Shown here in pieces: positions 55,557-63,257 of a stretch of 64,000 nt of DNA. The DNA is from Bradyrhizobium diazoefficiens (GTDB taxonomy: Bacteria > Pseudomonadota > Alphaproteobacteria > Rhizobiales > Xanthobacteraceae), in assembly GCF_018129965.1 (NCBI RefSeq), contig NZ_JAFCKW010000002.1, positions 668,572-732,571 on the forward strand, read 5' to 3'. How positions within the stretch are numbered: position 1 is the stretch's first letter; every line of letters starts with the position of its first letter. The notes below the pieces were generated by a model that had not been told where the DNA came from, ran no database searches, and worked only from the letters and a program-made list of their open reading frames with translations. A program made the position numbers and the translations under genes.

Positions 55557-56647
55557 CGAAGACCAATCTTGCAAGGACGTTGCGCGAGCCGGCCGAACTC
55601 GTCGCCGAGGGCCTCGCCACTGCCACGGCGCTGCCCGCGCTCGAGCGCGTCGCCGCGCGCTATGCGGTTGCGATCACACCGGCGCTGGTCGAACTGATCG
55701 ATACATCGGATCCCGACGACCCGATCGCAAGGCAGTTCGTTCCGAGCGCCGCCGAGCTGGACATCCAGCCGGGCGAGAACGCCGATCCGATCGGCGATCA
55801 TCCCCACTCGCCGGTATCTGGCATCGTGCATCGCTATCCCGACCGCGCGCTCTTCAAGCTCGTTCATGTGTGCGCGGTCTATTGTCGGTTCTGCTTCCGC
55901 CGCGAGATGGTCGGGCCCGGCAAGGAGAACGCGCTGTCGGAAGCCGCCTATCGCGCGGCGATCGACTACATCCGCGCCCATGGCGAGATATGGGAAGTGA
56001 TCCTGACCGGCGGCGATCCCCTGATGCTGTCGCCGCGGCGGATGGGCGAGATCATGGCCGATCTTGCCGCGATCGATCACGTCAAGATCATTCGCCTTCA
56101 CACGCGCGTGCCGGTGGCCGAACCGGCGCGGATCAGCGATGAAATGGCTGCGGCATTGAAGGCCGAGGGTGCCACCACCTGGGTGGCGCTGCATGCCAAC
56201 CATGCGCGCGAGCTGACAGGGCCCGCGCGCGCTGCCTGCGCGCGGCTGATCGATGCGGGGATTCCCATGGTGAGCCAGTCCGTGCTTTTGCGCGGCGTCA
56301 ATGACAACCCCGCCGCTTTATCGGATTTGATGCGCGCGTTCGTCGAATGCCGGATCAAACCTTATTACCTGCATCACGGCGATCTCGCCCCGGGGACGGC
56401 GCATCTGCGTACCACGCTCGCCGAAGGTCAGGAGTTGATGCGGCAGTTGCGCGGACGTGTGTCGGGACTGTGTCAGCCCGACTACGTCATCGACATTCCC
56501 GGCGGCGCCGGTAAATCGCCGGTCGGACCGAATTACGTGTTGGCGGTGCAAAATACCGCTTCGGATGCAGGTGATGCGGGCTGGGAAACGCGCTATCGTA
56601 TCGTGGATTATTGCGGCGACGTTCATCTCTATCCGCCCGAGACCTGA
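55553..56647 (+). CDS. epmB: EF-P-associated lysine 2,3-aminomutase EpmB
   Basis: A 364-aa radical-SAM enzyme making (R)-beta-lysine for EpmA. The CxxxCxxC cluster motif is VCAVYCRFCFRRE (about residues 105-117). The LTGGDPLML segment and the SQSVLLRGVN region are typical of lysine 2,3-aminomutase folds. The ATGA overlap with epmA shows translational coupling. The short length (about 365 aa) is typical of EpmB rather than catabolic aminomutase. Confidence 0.94.
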   Translation: MTKTNLARTLREPAELVAEGLATATALPALERVAARYAVAITPALVELIDTSDPDDPIARQFVPSAAELDIQPGENADPIGDHPHSPVSGIVHRYPDRALFKLVHVCAVYCRFCFRREMVGPGKENALSEAAYRAAIDYIRAHGEIWEVILTGGDPLMLSPRRMGEIMADLAAIDHVKIIRLHTRVPVAEPARISDEMAAALKAEGATTWVALHANHARELTGPARAACARLIDAGIPMVSQSVLLRGVNDNPAALSDLMRAFVECRIKPYYLHHGDLAPGTAHLRTTLAEGQELMRQLRGRVSGLCQPDYVIDIPGGAGKSPVGPNYVLAVQNTASDAGDAGWETRYRIVDYCGDVHLYPPET

Positions 56648-56689
56648 GCGGTGAAAGCGGCGACGCGGGTTGAGGAATGGAGGATAGAT

Positions 56690-56953
56690 ATGAAGAAGAT
56701 CATCGTGGCAGCATCGCTGGTGATCTTGCTCGGTGGCGCGGCGATCGCGCAGACCGGCAGCAAGGGATCGACGTCAGGCGGTGCCACGTCCGGACCGTCG
56801 GCGGGCGCTCTGCCCTCTGCGCCCGTCGGTCATCGACAGCCGCGCGTCGGCGACGTGCCGGATGAGAAGAATTTGAGCGACCCGAACGATCCGCTCAGCA
56901 AGGAAAATCAGGCGCTCGACAAGAAGATCAAGAGCATCTGCCGCGGCTGCTAG
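56690..56953 (+). CDS. small secreted protein
   Basis: An 87-aa protein with signal peptide MKKIIVAASLVILLGGAAIA, then a low-complexity Ser/Gly/Thr segment and a charged end DPNDPLSKENQALDKKIKSICRGC carrying two cysteines. GGAGG lies upstream. It sits 42 bases after epmB; function unknown, periplasmic location likely. Confidence 0.75.
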   Translation: MKKIIVAASLVILLGGAAIAQTGSKGSTSGGATSGPSAGALPSAPVGHRQPRVGDVPDEKNLSDPNDPLSKENQALDKKIKSICRGC

Positions 56954-57056
56954 AGCTTTTTCGGTTCTGATTGAATCAGAACCGAAGCTCTAGATTCTTA
57001 TTTGGACGCGTTTTCTTCACGCGAAACGGTATCCACTTCGCTCAAAAACGCTCTGC
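56952..57056. repeat. intergenic repeat with perfect hairpin
   Basis: CGGTTCTGATT and AATCAGAACCG form a perfect 11-bp stem inside the arms AGAGCTT and AAGCTCT, just after the stop of the small secreted protein gene. The following ~60 bases (ACGCGTTTTCTTCACGCG) contain a second dyad. The wording is a widespread Bradyrhizobium extragenic element and may also terminate transcription. Confidence 0.7.
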
Positions 57057-57111
57057 TAGCGACGACGGCGGGCAGGGCGCGACAGCTCGCCCCGCCCGCG
57101 TTTGCCTGGAC

Positions 57112-58197
57112 TTACGCGGTACGCTCGTGCAGCCCGGCGCGCTTGGTGTTGCGCCGGATTTCCACCGCGTCAGCGAGCTGCTCGAGCACGGTGGCTGTGG
57201 TCGCCCAGTCGATACATCCGTCGGTGATGCTCTGGCCGTAGGTGAGCGGCTTGCCCGGCACCACGTCCTGGCGCCCGGCGACGAGATTGCTCTCGATCAT
57301 GACGCCCATGATCCGGTTCTCGCCGCCGGCGATCTGGCCGGCGATGTCTGCCGTCACCAGCGGCTGGTTTTCGGGCTTCTTGCTCGAATTTGCGTGGCTC
57401 GCATCCACCATTACGAGCGGCGCTACGCCGGATTTCGCCAGATCGTTGCAGGCCGCCGCGACGCTGGACGCATCGAAGTTCGGCTTGCTGCCGCCGCGCA
57501 GGATGATGTGGCAGTCCTCGTTGCCCGCGGTCGAGGCGATCGCCGAGCGGCCGAGCTTGGTCACCGCCATGAAATGATGCGGGTGCGAGGCCGACTTCAC
57601 CGCATCGGCCGCGATGCGGACGTTGCCGTCGGTGCCGTTCTTGAAGCCGACCGGGCAGGATAGCCCCGAAGCGAGCTCGCGGTGGATCTGGCTTTCGGTC
57701 GTGCGCGCGCCGATGGCGGCCCAGGACACCAGGTCCGCGATGTATTGCGGCGTCGTCATGTCGAGGAATTCCGTGCCGGCGGGCAGGCCGAGATTGTTCA
57801 CCGCCGACAACACGTTGCGCGCCATCCGCAGGCCCTTGTTGATGTCGAAGCTGCCGTCGAGGTCAGGGTCGTTGATCAGGCCCTTCCAGCCGACCGTGGT
57901 TCGCGGCTTCTCGAAATAGACCCGCATCACGATTTCAATCTGGTCGGCGAGGTCCTCGCGCAAGGCGGCGAGGCGCTCGGCATATTCGAGGGCAGCCTTG
58001 GGGTCGTGCACGGAGCAGGGGCCGACCACGACGAGCAAGCGGTCGTCCTGCCCGTGGAGGATGGCATGGACGGCGTTGCGCGCCGCCATCACCACGCGGG
58101 TTGCAGTGAGCGTGCGCGGGACTTCCCGCATCACCTCTGCAGGCGTGCTCAACTCTTTCAGTTCGCGAATACGAAGATCGTCGGTCGTGCTCAGCAC
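57112..58197 (-). CDS. aroG: 3-deoxy-7-phosphoheptulonate (DAHP) synthase, class I
   Basis: A 361-aa class I DAHP synthase, the first step of the shikimate pathway to Phe, Tyr and Trp. VVVGPCSVHDPKAALEYA, MRVYFEKPRTTVGWKG and GFKNGTDGNV, and SKKPENQPLV are typical AroF/G/H wording. The start is GTG at 58197 with AGGAG six bases upstream; the frame stays open to 58278 but that region is the leader hairpin, so the longer reading is wrong. An attenuator-like leader lies upstream (58233-58398). Confidence 0.95.
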   Translation of the reverse strand: MLSTTDDLRIRELKELSTPAEVMREVPRTLTATRVVMAARNAVHAILHGQDDRLLVVVGPCSVHDPKAALEYAERLAALREDLADQIEIVMRVYFEKPRTTVGWKGLINDPDLDGSFDINKGLRMARNVLSAVNNLGLPAGTEFLDMTTPQYIADLVSWAAIGARTTESQIHRELASGLSCPVGFKNGTDGNVRIAADAVKSASHPHHFMAVTKLGRSAIASTAGNEDCHIILRGGSKPNFDASSVAAACNDLAKSGVAPLVMVDASHANSSKKPENQPLVTADIAGQIAGGENRIMGVMIESNLVAGRQDVVPGKPLTYGQSITDGCIDWATTATVLEQLADAVEIRRNTKRAGLHERTA

Positions 58198-58232
58198 GGC
58201 GGGCTCCTGTTTGTTTCGAACCTGCCGGCCAA

Positions 58233-58259
58233 TAAAAAAGCCGCCAGGTCTGGCGGCTT
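58233..58259 (-). terminator. leader terminator hairpin of the DAHP synthase gene
   Basis: Read on the minus strand, AAGCCGCCA-gacc-TGGCGGCTT is followed at once by TTTT, giving a 9-bp GC-rich stem and a T run. It lies 35 bases before the GTG start. Its 5' arm GCCGCCAG (58257-58250) is also complementary to CTGGCGGC inside the leader peptide gene (58312-58305), so the two structures exclude each other. Confidence 0.88.
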
Positions 58260-58282
58260 GTTCGGACGTTTGCTGCAATGTT

Positions 58283-58363
58283 TCAGATTGAGCGCGATCC
58301 TCCTGCCGCCAGCGAGCTGTCGTAGCTAAAGTACCAATAAAAGCTGGTTGCGAGGGTGATCAT
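58283..58363 (-). CDS. attenuation leader peptide with Phe-Tyr-Trp-Tyr-Phe-Ser-Tyr run
   Basis: A 26-codon frame from the ATG at 58363 (an alternative ATG at 58372 adds three codons). The product begins MITLATS, then has the aromatic run FYWYFSY, then DSSLAAGGSRSI and TGA. No ribosome site precedes either ATG, but the predicted transcription start falls on the first codon, so leaderless translation is plausible; the S. meliloti trp leader peptide is known to be leaderless. The run matches the end products of the gene it precedes. No direct evidence of translation. Confidence 0.78.
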   Translation of the reverse strand: MITLATSFYWYFSYDSSLAAGGSRSI

Positions 58364-58369
58364 CGAAAC

Positions 58370-58398
58370 CATATAGCGCGCCGATGGCGGGTTGTCAC
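58370..58398 (-). promoter_or_regulatory. predicted sigma-70-type promoter of the DAHP synthase leader
   Basis: Reading leftwards, GTGACA (58398-58393) is a -35 and TATATG (58375-58370) a -10, with exactly 17 bases between. A start seven bases past the -10 falls at 58363, the A of the leader ATG. It lies inside the short gap after the HdeD gene. Confidence 0.6.
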
Positions 58399-58430
58399 CC
58401 CCCAATCGGCGCAGGACGCAACAAGTCCGC

Positions 58431-59009
58431 TCAAGTGTTGCCGTTGCGCGCCGCCAGCGCCATGCCGATCAGGGTGGAGCCGCCGAACAAGAGATTGATA
58501 CCGACGAGGACGCCGATCGCCCATTCCGCCGAACTCGGCAGCCCCGTGATCACCATGAACGAGATCGCGATGTCGACGAGGCCCGAGATCAGGAGCCATG
58601 ACCAGCGGCCGGTCAGCTCGCGGCGATGCTCCAGGGCGTACATGATGGTGGTGACGCCTTCGGCGAGGAAGTACGCGCCGAGCACGATGGTCAGCGTCAG
58701 CACGGCCTGTACCGGACGGGCGAGCAACAGGCCGCCGGCAAGAACGGCCAGCGCAGCCGAGATCAGCGACCACCAGAATCCTGGCGTATTGCGCGCCCAG
58801 TAGGTCACGATGAGACCGCCGATGCCGCTGATCAGGAACATCCAGCCGAGGAAGATCGCAATTGCAAGGCTCGCGAGCGGCGGCAGGATGAGTGCGGCGA
58901 CGCCGAGAACGGCGAGCAGGATGCCTTCGAACAGGAAGGCCTTCCAATGCGCCTTGACCGTCTGGCTCATTGCGGATTGGAGCCGGGAAATATCGTCAGG
59001 CGATGTCAT
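58431..59009 (-). CDS. HdeD-like DUF308 membrane protein
   Basis: A 192-aa protein with about six hydrophobic helices of the HdeD family (acid-resistance membrane protein in E. coli). Conserved wording includes FLFEGILLAVLGVAALI and LGAYFLAEGVTTIMYALEHRR. GGAG precedes the ATG at 59009. Function outside enterobacteria is unclear. It is followed on the same strand by the DAHP synthase leader. Confidence 0.88.
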   Translation of the reverse strand: MTSPDDISRLQSAMSQTVKAHWKAFLFEGILLAVLGVAALILPPLASLAIAIFLGWMFLISGIGGLIVTYWARNTPGFWWSLISAALAVLAGGLLLARPVQAVLTLTIVLGAYFLAEGVTTIMYALEHRRELTGRWSWLLISGLVDIAISFMVITGLPSSAEWAIGVLVGINLLFGGSTLIGMALAARNGNT

Positions 59010-59079
59010 CGGCAGGCTCCAGATCAAAAGTTACAACTCGTATGTAATACGTACACGCCGCGCTTGCCATCCCCGAAGC

Positions 59080-60120
59080 TCAGCCGCCGCCGTGCGCCGA
59101 CGAAAAACCCTCGCCGGTGGTGCGAATGCGGTTGCGGCCGAGAACATAGATCGCGGTCGTGACAATCAGAAGCGCGAGGCCGAGCAGGATCGAGACCAGG
59201 CCGATCGGGATCAGGGCCAGCGTCAGATTGCGCTCGGGGTTGATCAGCCAGTGGTGGATCGACGTCAGCACGAAGGCGAGGCCTAGAAAGCCCACCCCGC
59301 CGCCGGCCAGCAGCAGCGCCCACATCCGGCGCAGCTGGCTCAGCCGTTCGCGTGCAACGTCGGTCCGGGGCGCGTGATGGCGCGCGACGCGGCGGACCAG
59401 GCGGATGGCAAACGCGATTGCGCCGAAGCCGATCAGGAGGCTTGCGGCGCCGAGCCACATCCGTAAGGTCGGGTCCATGTCCGGCATGCGCTGGAGGGCA
59501 AGCAGCGGAAAATCGAAAGCCGAATGCAGCGCCAGCGGGCCGCCCAGCATGAGCAGGCGGCTGGAGAGGCGAGCCCAATCGCGGTTGTGACGGTTTGCCC
59601 CCAGCGCGGTGCCGGCGCGTGCGATCGTGAGGTAGGCGCCGGCGATGATGCCGAGCGCGCCGTGGAACGGCACGGTCAGCACGCTGCGCAAGGCGGCCAG
59701 CGACCGCCACATCTCGGCATGCTGCACGAGGTAGGCGAGGTTTTCGTAAGCTGCGAAGCCGAGGCCGACCGCGGCGCCGTAAACCACGGTGTCCATCGGA
59801 TTGGCAAAGGTCCGCCGCTTGGTCGAGGCGACCAGCACGATGGCGATCACCTTGACCGCTTCCTCGGGCAGCGCCACGCCAAAAACCGAATGCACGGCGA
59901 GCGCCGCCCAGGGATTGTCCGGGGCTGCGACCATTTTGGCGAAGGGCGCGCGCACGAGGCCAAGCAGCGAGATGCTGGCCGCGCCAAGCAGGAACGCGGT
60001 CCAGACCTGGGCTGGCGGACCCGGCCGCTCCTCGGCGGCAATCACGAGCCACAGCAGCAGCAGCGCCGGGGCGATGGCGGCAGTTCCGATGACGGTTGGT
60101 AACGCTTCAATCAGGTACAT
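59080..60120 (-). CDS. PrsW-family intramembrane metalloprotease
   Basis: A 346-aa multi-spanning membrane protein. The PrsW motifs are visible: PEEAVKVIAIVLV (EExxK), FAAYENLAYL and VPFHGALGIIAG, together with HSAFDFPLL. PrsW cuts anti-sigma factors within membranes in Bacillus; alphaproteobacterial targets are unknown. The C-terminal ~120 residues add two further hydrophobic segments. No sigma or anti-sigma gene is adjacent. Confidence 0.88.
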   Translation of the reverse strand: MYLIEALPTVIGTAAIAPALLLLWLVIAAEERPGPPAQVWTAFLLGAASISLLGLVRAPFAKMVAAPDNPWAALAVHSVFGVALPEEAVKVIAIVLVASTKRRTFANPMDTVVYGAAVGLGFAAYENLAYLVQHAEMWRSLAALRSVLTVPFHGALGIIAGAYLTIARAGTALGANRHNRDWARLSSRLLMLGGPLALHSAFDFPLLALQRMPDMDPTLRMWLGAASLLIGFGAIAFAIRLVRRVARHHAPRTDVARERLSQLRRMWALLLAGGGVGFLGLAFVLTSIHHWLINPERNLTLALIPIGLVSILLGLALLIVTTAIYVLGRNRIRTTGEGFSSAHGGG

Positions 60121-60450
60121 CGGCGCCGAAAATAGGTTCCCTTGGTCCGGTTAGCTACGACTTGAGATGCGACCATGTGTCATGCGCCTGCTGTCGGCTG
60201 GCTTAACGAACCTGACAGCCAGCGTTCATCGGCATCGCCGTCGCACCGGCAGAATACAAGCGCCGCCAATCGCATGACGGAATTATTTCGTCGTCGATGG
60301 CAGCGGCCATGCCCCGGCCATCTGGTTGAGATTGATCAGGCGGATCAAGGCCGTGTGTGGGTTTCTTCCATTCACGGACCAAGCTGGGCGCCGGCGAGGT
60401 CCGGACGCTTGTTGGCCTCCCCAGAACAACGCGCGGCCGGCATGATCGGG

Positions 60451-60606
60451 CTAGTCACGCTTCGGTGTGGGTCCGCGGGGCGGAGACGTGATGCGGCGGG
60501 CTCGAACTTGCTCCAGCTGCCAGAAGGCACGCACGAGGCACGTGCCGAGGCAGAGGACGATAAGCAGCAGCAGGAAGGCCTGATCGACGGCTGGGATCTG
60601 TATCAT
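60451..60606 (-). CDS. candidate 51-aa single-helix membrane protein
   Basis: From the ATG at 60606 the frame reads MIQIPAVDQAFLLLLIVLCL, then a short loop and a basic end rich in Arg/Pro ending PKRD. Nearly every third codon base is G or C in the hydrophobic part, as in real genes here. There is no clear ribosome site, which is the main doubt. The surrounding gaps (60121-60450, 60607-60782) hold nothing else I can support. Confidence 0.45.
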   Translation of the reverse strand: MIQIPAVDQAFLLLLIVLCLGTCLVRAFWQLEQVRARRITSPPRGPTPKRD

Positions 60607-60782
60607 GGAGTTGACAAAGCAACGCCTATGCCACTTGTTCCCGCTACGGTCTGCGCCGGGTGCAGCCGCGCCTTCCCTATGACGCAGCTTGCGAAGGCGC
60701 CAATCATGCGCGCCTGCACGACGCGTGCGGCGGGTTTAGTGCATCGAAGGCGCCGGGACGAACATGCCTCGCCGACTCCGGT

Positions 60783-61284
60783 TCAGCGTGCCGTGGTGGC
60801 GCCTTCCGCTTCGGACGCTAGTTCCAGCTGGCGGTGCGAGGCGTGGAAGACGTCGTGGACGAGGCCGATCTTCTCCATGCCCAGAATGATCAGACCGCTT
60901 GAGATCGATCTCCCACCAGGCGTGCGAGATACAGGCGTCGCGCGGGAAGCGGTGGTGATTGTTGTGCAGGCCCTCGCCGAACGTGAGGATCGTGGTCACG
61001 AACTCGTTGGTCGAGGCGTCCTCGACCTCGAAGCGGCGATAGCCGTAGGCGTGGCAGATCGAGCCGGTAAACTGGCTGACGAAGATCCGCAGGTAACCGC
61101 GCAGCAGGCCGGAGAACAGCACGCAGCCGATCATGCTGTGGACGCCGCCGAAGACGTAGCCGACCACGCCCGGAATGAAGACGGTCGACATCCCGTACCA
61201 GACCCAGCGCGTGCGCACGAAGAACATCACGATCGGATCGGCGAGGATGTCCTTGGCGTAATATTCGTTGACGGTGGTCGCCTG
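60783..61284 (-). pseudogene. fatty-acid (acyl-CoA delta-9) desaturase relic
   Basis: The frame reads TTVNEYYAKDILADPIVMFFVRTRWVWYG, then the di-iron box GEGLHNNHHRFPRDACISHAWWEID. After WWEIDL a single extra A (near 60899) shifts the frame; the next frame restores SGLIILGMEKIGLVHDVFHASHRQ and the stop at 60783. The N-terminal half with the other histidine boxes is missing, cut off at a junction within the neighbouring PilZ gene near 61284. It cannot be active. Confidence 0.88.
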
Positions 61285-61868
61285 AGGCTGTCACGCTTCT
61301 GCTTTTCGGCGAACTTGACCGCAAATCCGTTGTCGAACTTGCGGATGACGCGCCCGACGCAGGCGCCGACCGCCAGCGGGGTGCCGACCGGCGGATCGTA
61401 GGCGCAGGATATCGCGACACCCGACGTGGAGACGTCGATGATGAAGCAGGGCTGCGTGCTGCCGTCGGCCAGCGTCAGGACGGTGTGGGAGACCTGGGGG
61501 ACGAAGCGTGCATCGCGCCGCAGCTCCTTGATGCTGTCGTCCTTTTGCTTCTTCTCCAGCCAGGTCAGCTTTTCCGACATCCAGGCGCGCCTTGCCCGCG
61601 TCATCTCGAGCTCCATCAAGAAGCCCGCCTGCAGCGTCGCGCTAATGGTGCACTGGAACTCGCCGAAATCCTGGAAATAGGAGGTCACCCGTTCGCCGAT
61701 CTTGCCGACGACCGCGACGTCCACGATCATGCGGAACGGCGAGACGCGCTTGGTGCGGCAGGCGAAGCTGCGCAGCTTGCCCTCGCAATCGTACCAGCGC
61801 GGCAGCGAGTAGCTGCCGTTCACGTTAACGTCCACGGCACGCTGCCTGAGGAATTCTGCGACGGACAT
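61227..61868 (-). CDS. PilZ-domain protein fused out of frame to desaturase DNA
   Basis: A 213-aa product. Residues ~1-90 look like a degenerate PilZ-like domain; residues ~115-195 form a PilZ domain with RRDAR (RxxxR) and DVSTSG (DxSxxG), both needed for cyclic di-GMP binding. After VKFAEKQKRDSL the last ~20 residues (RRPPSTNITPRTSSPIRS) come from desaturase DNA read in the wrong frame. The PilZ part is whole, so the protein may still work. c-di-GMP would control motility or surface polysaccharide. Confidence 0.82.
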   Translation of the reverse strand: MSVAEFLRQRAVDVNVNGSYSLPRWYDCEGKLRSFACRTKRVSPFRMIVDVAVVGKIGERVTSYFQDFGEFQCTISATLQAGFLMELEMTRARRAWMSEKLTWLEKKQKDDSIKELRRDARFVPQVSHTVLTLADGSTQPCFIIDVSTSGVAISCAYDPPVGTPLAVGACVGRVIRKFDNGFAVKFAEKQKRDSLRRPPSTNITPRTSSPIRS

Positions 61869-62102
61869 TGAGCGCCAATCATGTTTCGGATGATTTCCGT
61901 AAAATCACGGTAGCGCGGCAACGTCTAAGCAAACGATACGCCGATCAAATAGCAGGGGTAAATTTTCGGCTAACGAACGCGCCGGGAGTGTGCCGGAGTG
62001 CGCGGCATAAGGTCCAGGCTATGGCGCGGTCATTGGTCGGAGACGAGGGTGAGGTTTATGCGGGGACGGCAGTTTTCGCCGTGCCATCCGATGGGCCGGA
62101 TG
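61869..62102. other. intergenic region before tRNA-Glu
   Basis: About 230 bases between the divergent PilZ gene and tRNA-Glu. No gene or clear promoter is seen. Confidence 0.4.
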
Positions 62103-62177
62103 ATGGCGCTCCCTAGCGGAATCGAACCGCTCTCTCCACCGTGAAAGGGTGGCGTCCTAACCGATAGACGAAGGGAG
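62103..62177 (-). tRNA. tRNA-Glu (anticodon TTC)
   Basis: A full cloverleaf on the minus strand: acceptor GCTCCCT pairs with AGGGAGC, the anticodon arm is CCACC-CTTTCAC-GGTGG with anticodon TTC, the T arm is GCGGTTCGATTCCGC, the discriminator is G, and CCA is encoded. The D arm CGTCTATCGGTTAGGACG is typical of Glu tRNA. Confidence 0.96.
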
Positions 62178-62401
62178 CTAACGCAGGGTCCGGCCGCTGT
62201 CACGGCAGGCCCGCTGGCCGCCCGAGTCGGGCCCGGCGGCTGCAGCGGGCGAACGTATAGTGGCCTTTGCGGCCGCGGGCAAGCCGTCGGGAGCGGTCTT
62301 TTGCGCCCCGGTGGATAGCTGCCTCCGGCATCATTCGGACGGTGATTTCAACGGTTTCTTAGGTTCCCCGGAGTAGCGCTGGGACGGGAGATTTCAAGCC
62401 G

Positions 62402-62656
62402 ATGCCACAGCCCAAGAAGCGCGCAGCCCGCAAGCTGCTGTCGCAGCACGCCTGGATCACGCTCGACGGCGGATTCGCGGCGCGGCATTGCCTGGTCCAG
62501 GACATCTCGGCCTCCGGCGCCAGGATCACGACCGAAGAGGACGCGAGCCAGCTGCCGGGCGTGATCCGGATGGCGTTTTCGCGCGATGCGCGGACCGGGC
62601 GGAGCTGCCAAGTGGTCTGGCGCCGCGGCAAGTCGGCCGGCATCAAGTTCATCTGA
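62402..62656 (+). CDS. single-domain PilZ protein
   Basis: An 84-aa protein. It has DISASG (DxSxxG) in QDISASGARITT, but the RxxxR switch is not clear (basic N-terminus RAARK only), so cyclic di-GMP binding is uncertain. It ends GIKFI, the typical PilZ edge strand. Possibly a c-di-GMP adaptor with weakened binding or another ligand. Confidence 0.85.
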   Translation: MPQPKKRAARKLLSQHAWITLDGGFAARHCLVQDISASGARITTEEDASQLPGVIRMAFSRDARTGRSCQVVWRRGKSAGIKFI

Positions 62657-62712
62657 TCCGGATCGCCCCGACCCGGTTGGCGCGGGGCGCCTGTCCGGGC
62701 TAGAACTGCGTC

Positions 62713-62952
62713 ATGCGCACGCCGCTCCTCATCCTGATCTCGCTGCTCGCCGCATCCGCGGCCGCCGCCGAAGGCTTGCGCCTTCCCGCGACGGAGCAAA
62801 CTGGCAAGACGCTGCCGCTGAAGGGCGCGGGCGGCGCGGCCAAGGCGGGCTCCTGCGCCTCCTACGGGCCGCGCTTCGTCATGGTCGAGGGCACCGGCAC
62901 TTGCGTCAAGATCGGCGGCTCGATCAGCGTCGAGACCACGGTCAGGCGGTAG
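62713..62952 (+). CDS. mini porin-like secreted protein
   Basis: A 79-aa protein with a signal peptide (about 1-20), then GSCASYGPRFVMVEGTGTCVKIGGSIS. This matches the N-terminal segment of alphaproteobacterial porins (C..YG..F....GT.TC.KIGG) but the barrel is absent. Two cysteines could form a disulfide. It is a short relative or a truncated porin. Confidence 0.78.
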   Translation: MRTPLLILISLLAASAAAAEGLRLPATEQTGKTLPLKGAGGAAKAGSCASYGPRFVMVEGTGTCVKIGGSISVETTVRR

Positions 62953-62957
62953 GCCGC

Positions 62958-63143
62958 ATGCCGGCGGATCTGTTGCGGCTCGATCTCGTCGTTCCCGTGC
63001 TGATGTCCTGCGCGATGCTGTGGTGGGTCAGCCGCCGCCTGAGCTGGACCGCGCGGCTGGCCACCGCCGCCGTGACGCTGGCGCTGATCATCGGCGTGCT
63101 GCTGGTCGAGCGCGGCTGGGGCCAGGGCGGCCCCTCGACCTGA
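62958..63143 (+). CDS. small two-helix membrane protein
   Basis: A 61-aa frame starting MPADLLRLDLVVPVLMSCAML, with two hydrophobic helices (about 8-23 and 34-51) and a short polar end. It lies five bases after the mini-porin gene, so both are probably one operon. No family recognised. A 25-bp repeat lies eight bases past its stop. Confidence 0.65.
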   Translation: MPADLLRLDLVVPVLMSCAMLWWVSRRLSWTARLATAAVTLALIIGVLLVERGWGQGGPST

Positions 63144-63150
63144 AAAGTCA

Positions 63151-63175
63151 AAAACAACCCCATGCACAGTAGCCG
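63151..63175 (+). repeat. 25-bp perfect repeat, copy 2
   Basis: Identical over 25 bases to 43545-43569 in the other orientation. It stands eight bases past a gene end, the same position relative to a stop codon as copy 1. Confidence 0.85.
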
Positions 63176-63257
63176 TCAAGGGCAAACGCGCTGCCGTCCG
63201 TTTGCGCGGGCTCGCCGATTCCTCGCGCACTTACCGCAGCTTGAGCGGGCCAGCCCG

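Noticed and set aside
58233..58259. Hairpin as simple terminator of the HdeD gene
   Set aside because: It lies ~170 bases past that gene, beyond its own promoter and aromatic leader frame, and pairs alternatively with the leader; attenuation explains more.
58198..58278. N-terminal extension of the DAHP synthase
   Set aside because: The extra 27 codons would be read from the terminator hairpin, and the GTG at 58197 has a proper AGGAG site.
60175..61401. 408-codon plus-strand frame over the desaturase relic
   Set aside because: The minus strand encodes recognisable desaturase sequence here; the plus product is low-complexity with no ribosome site.
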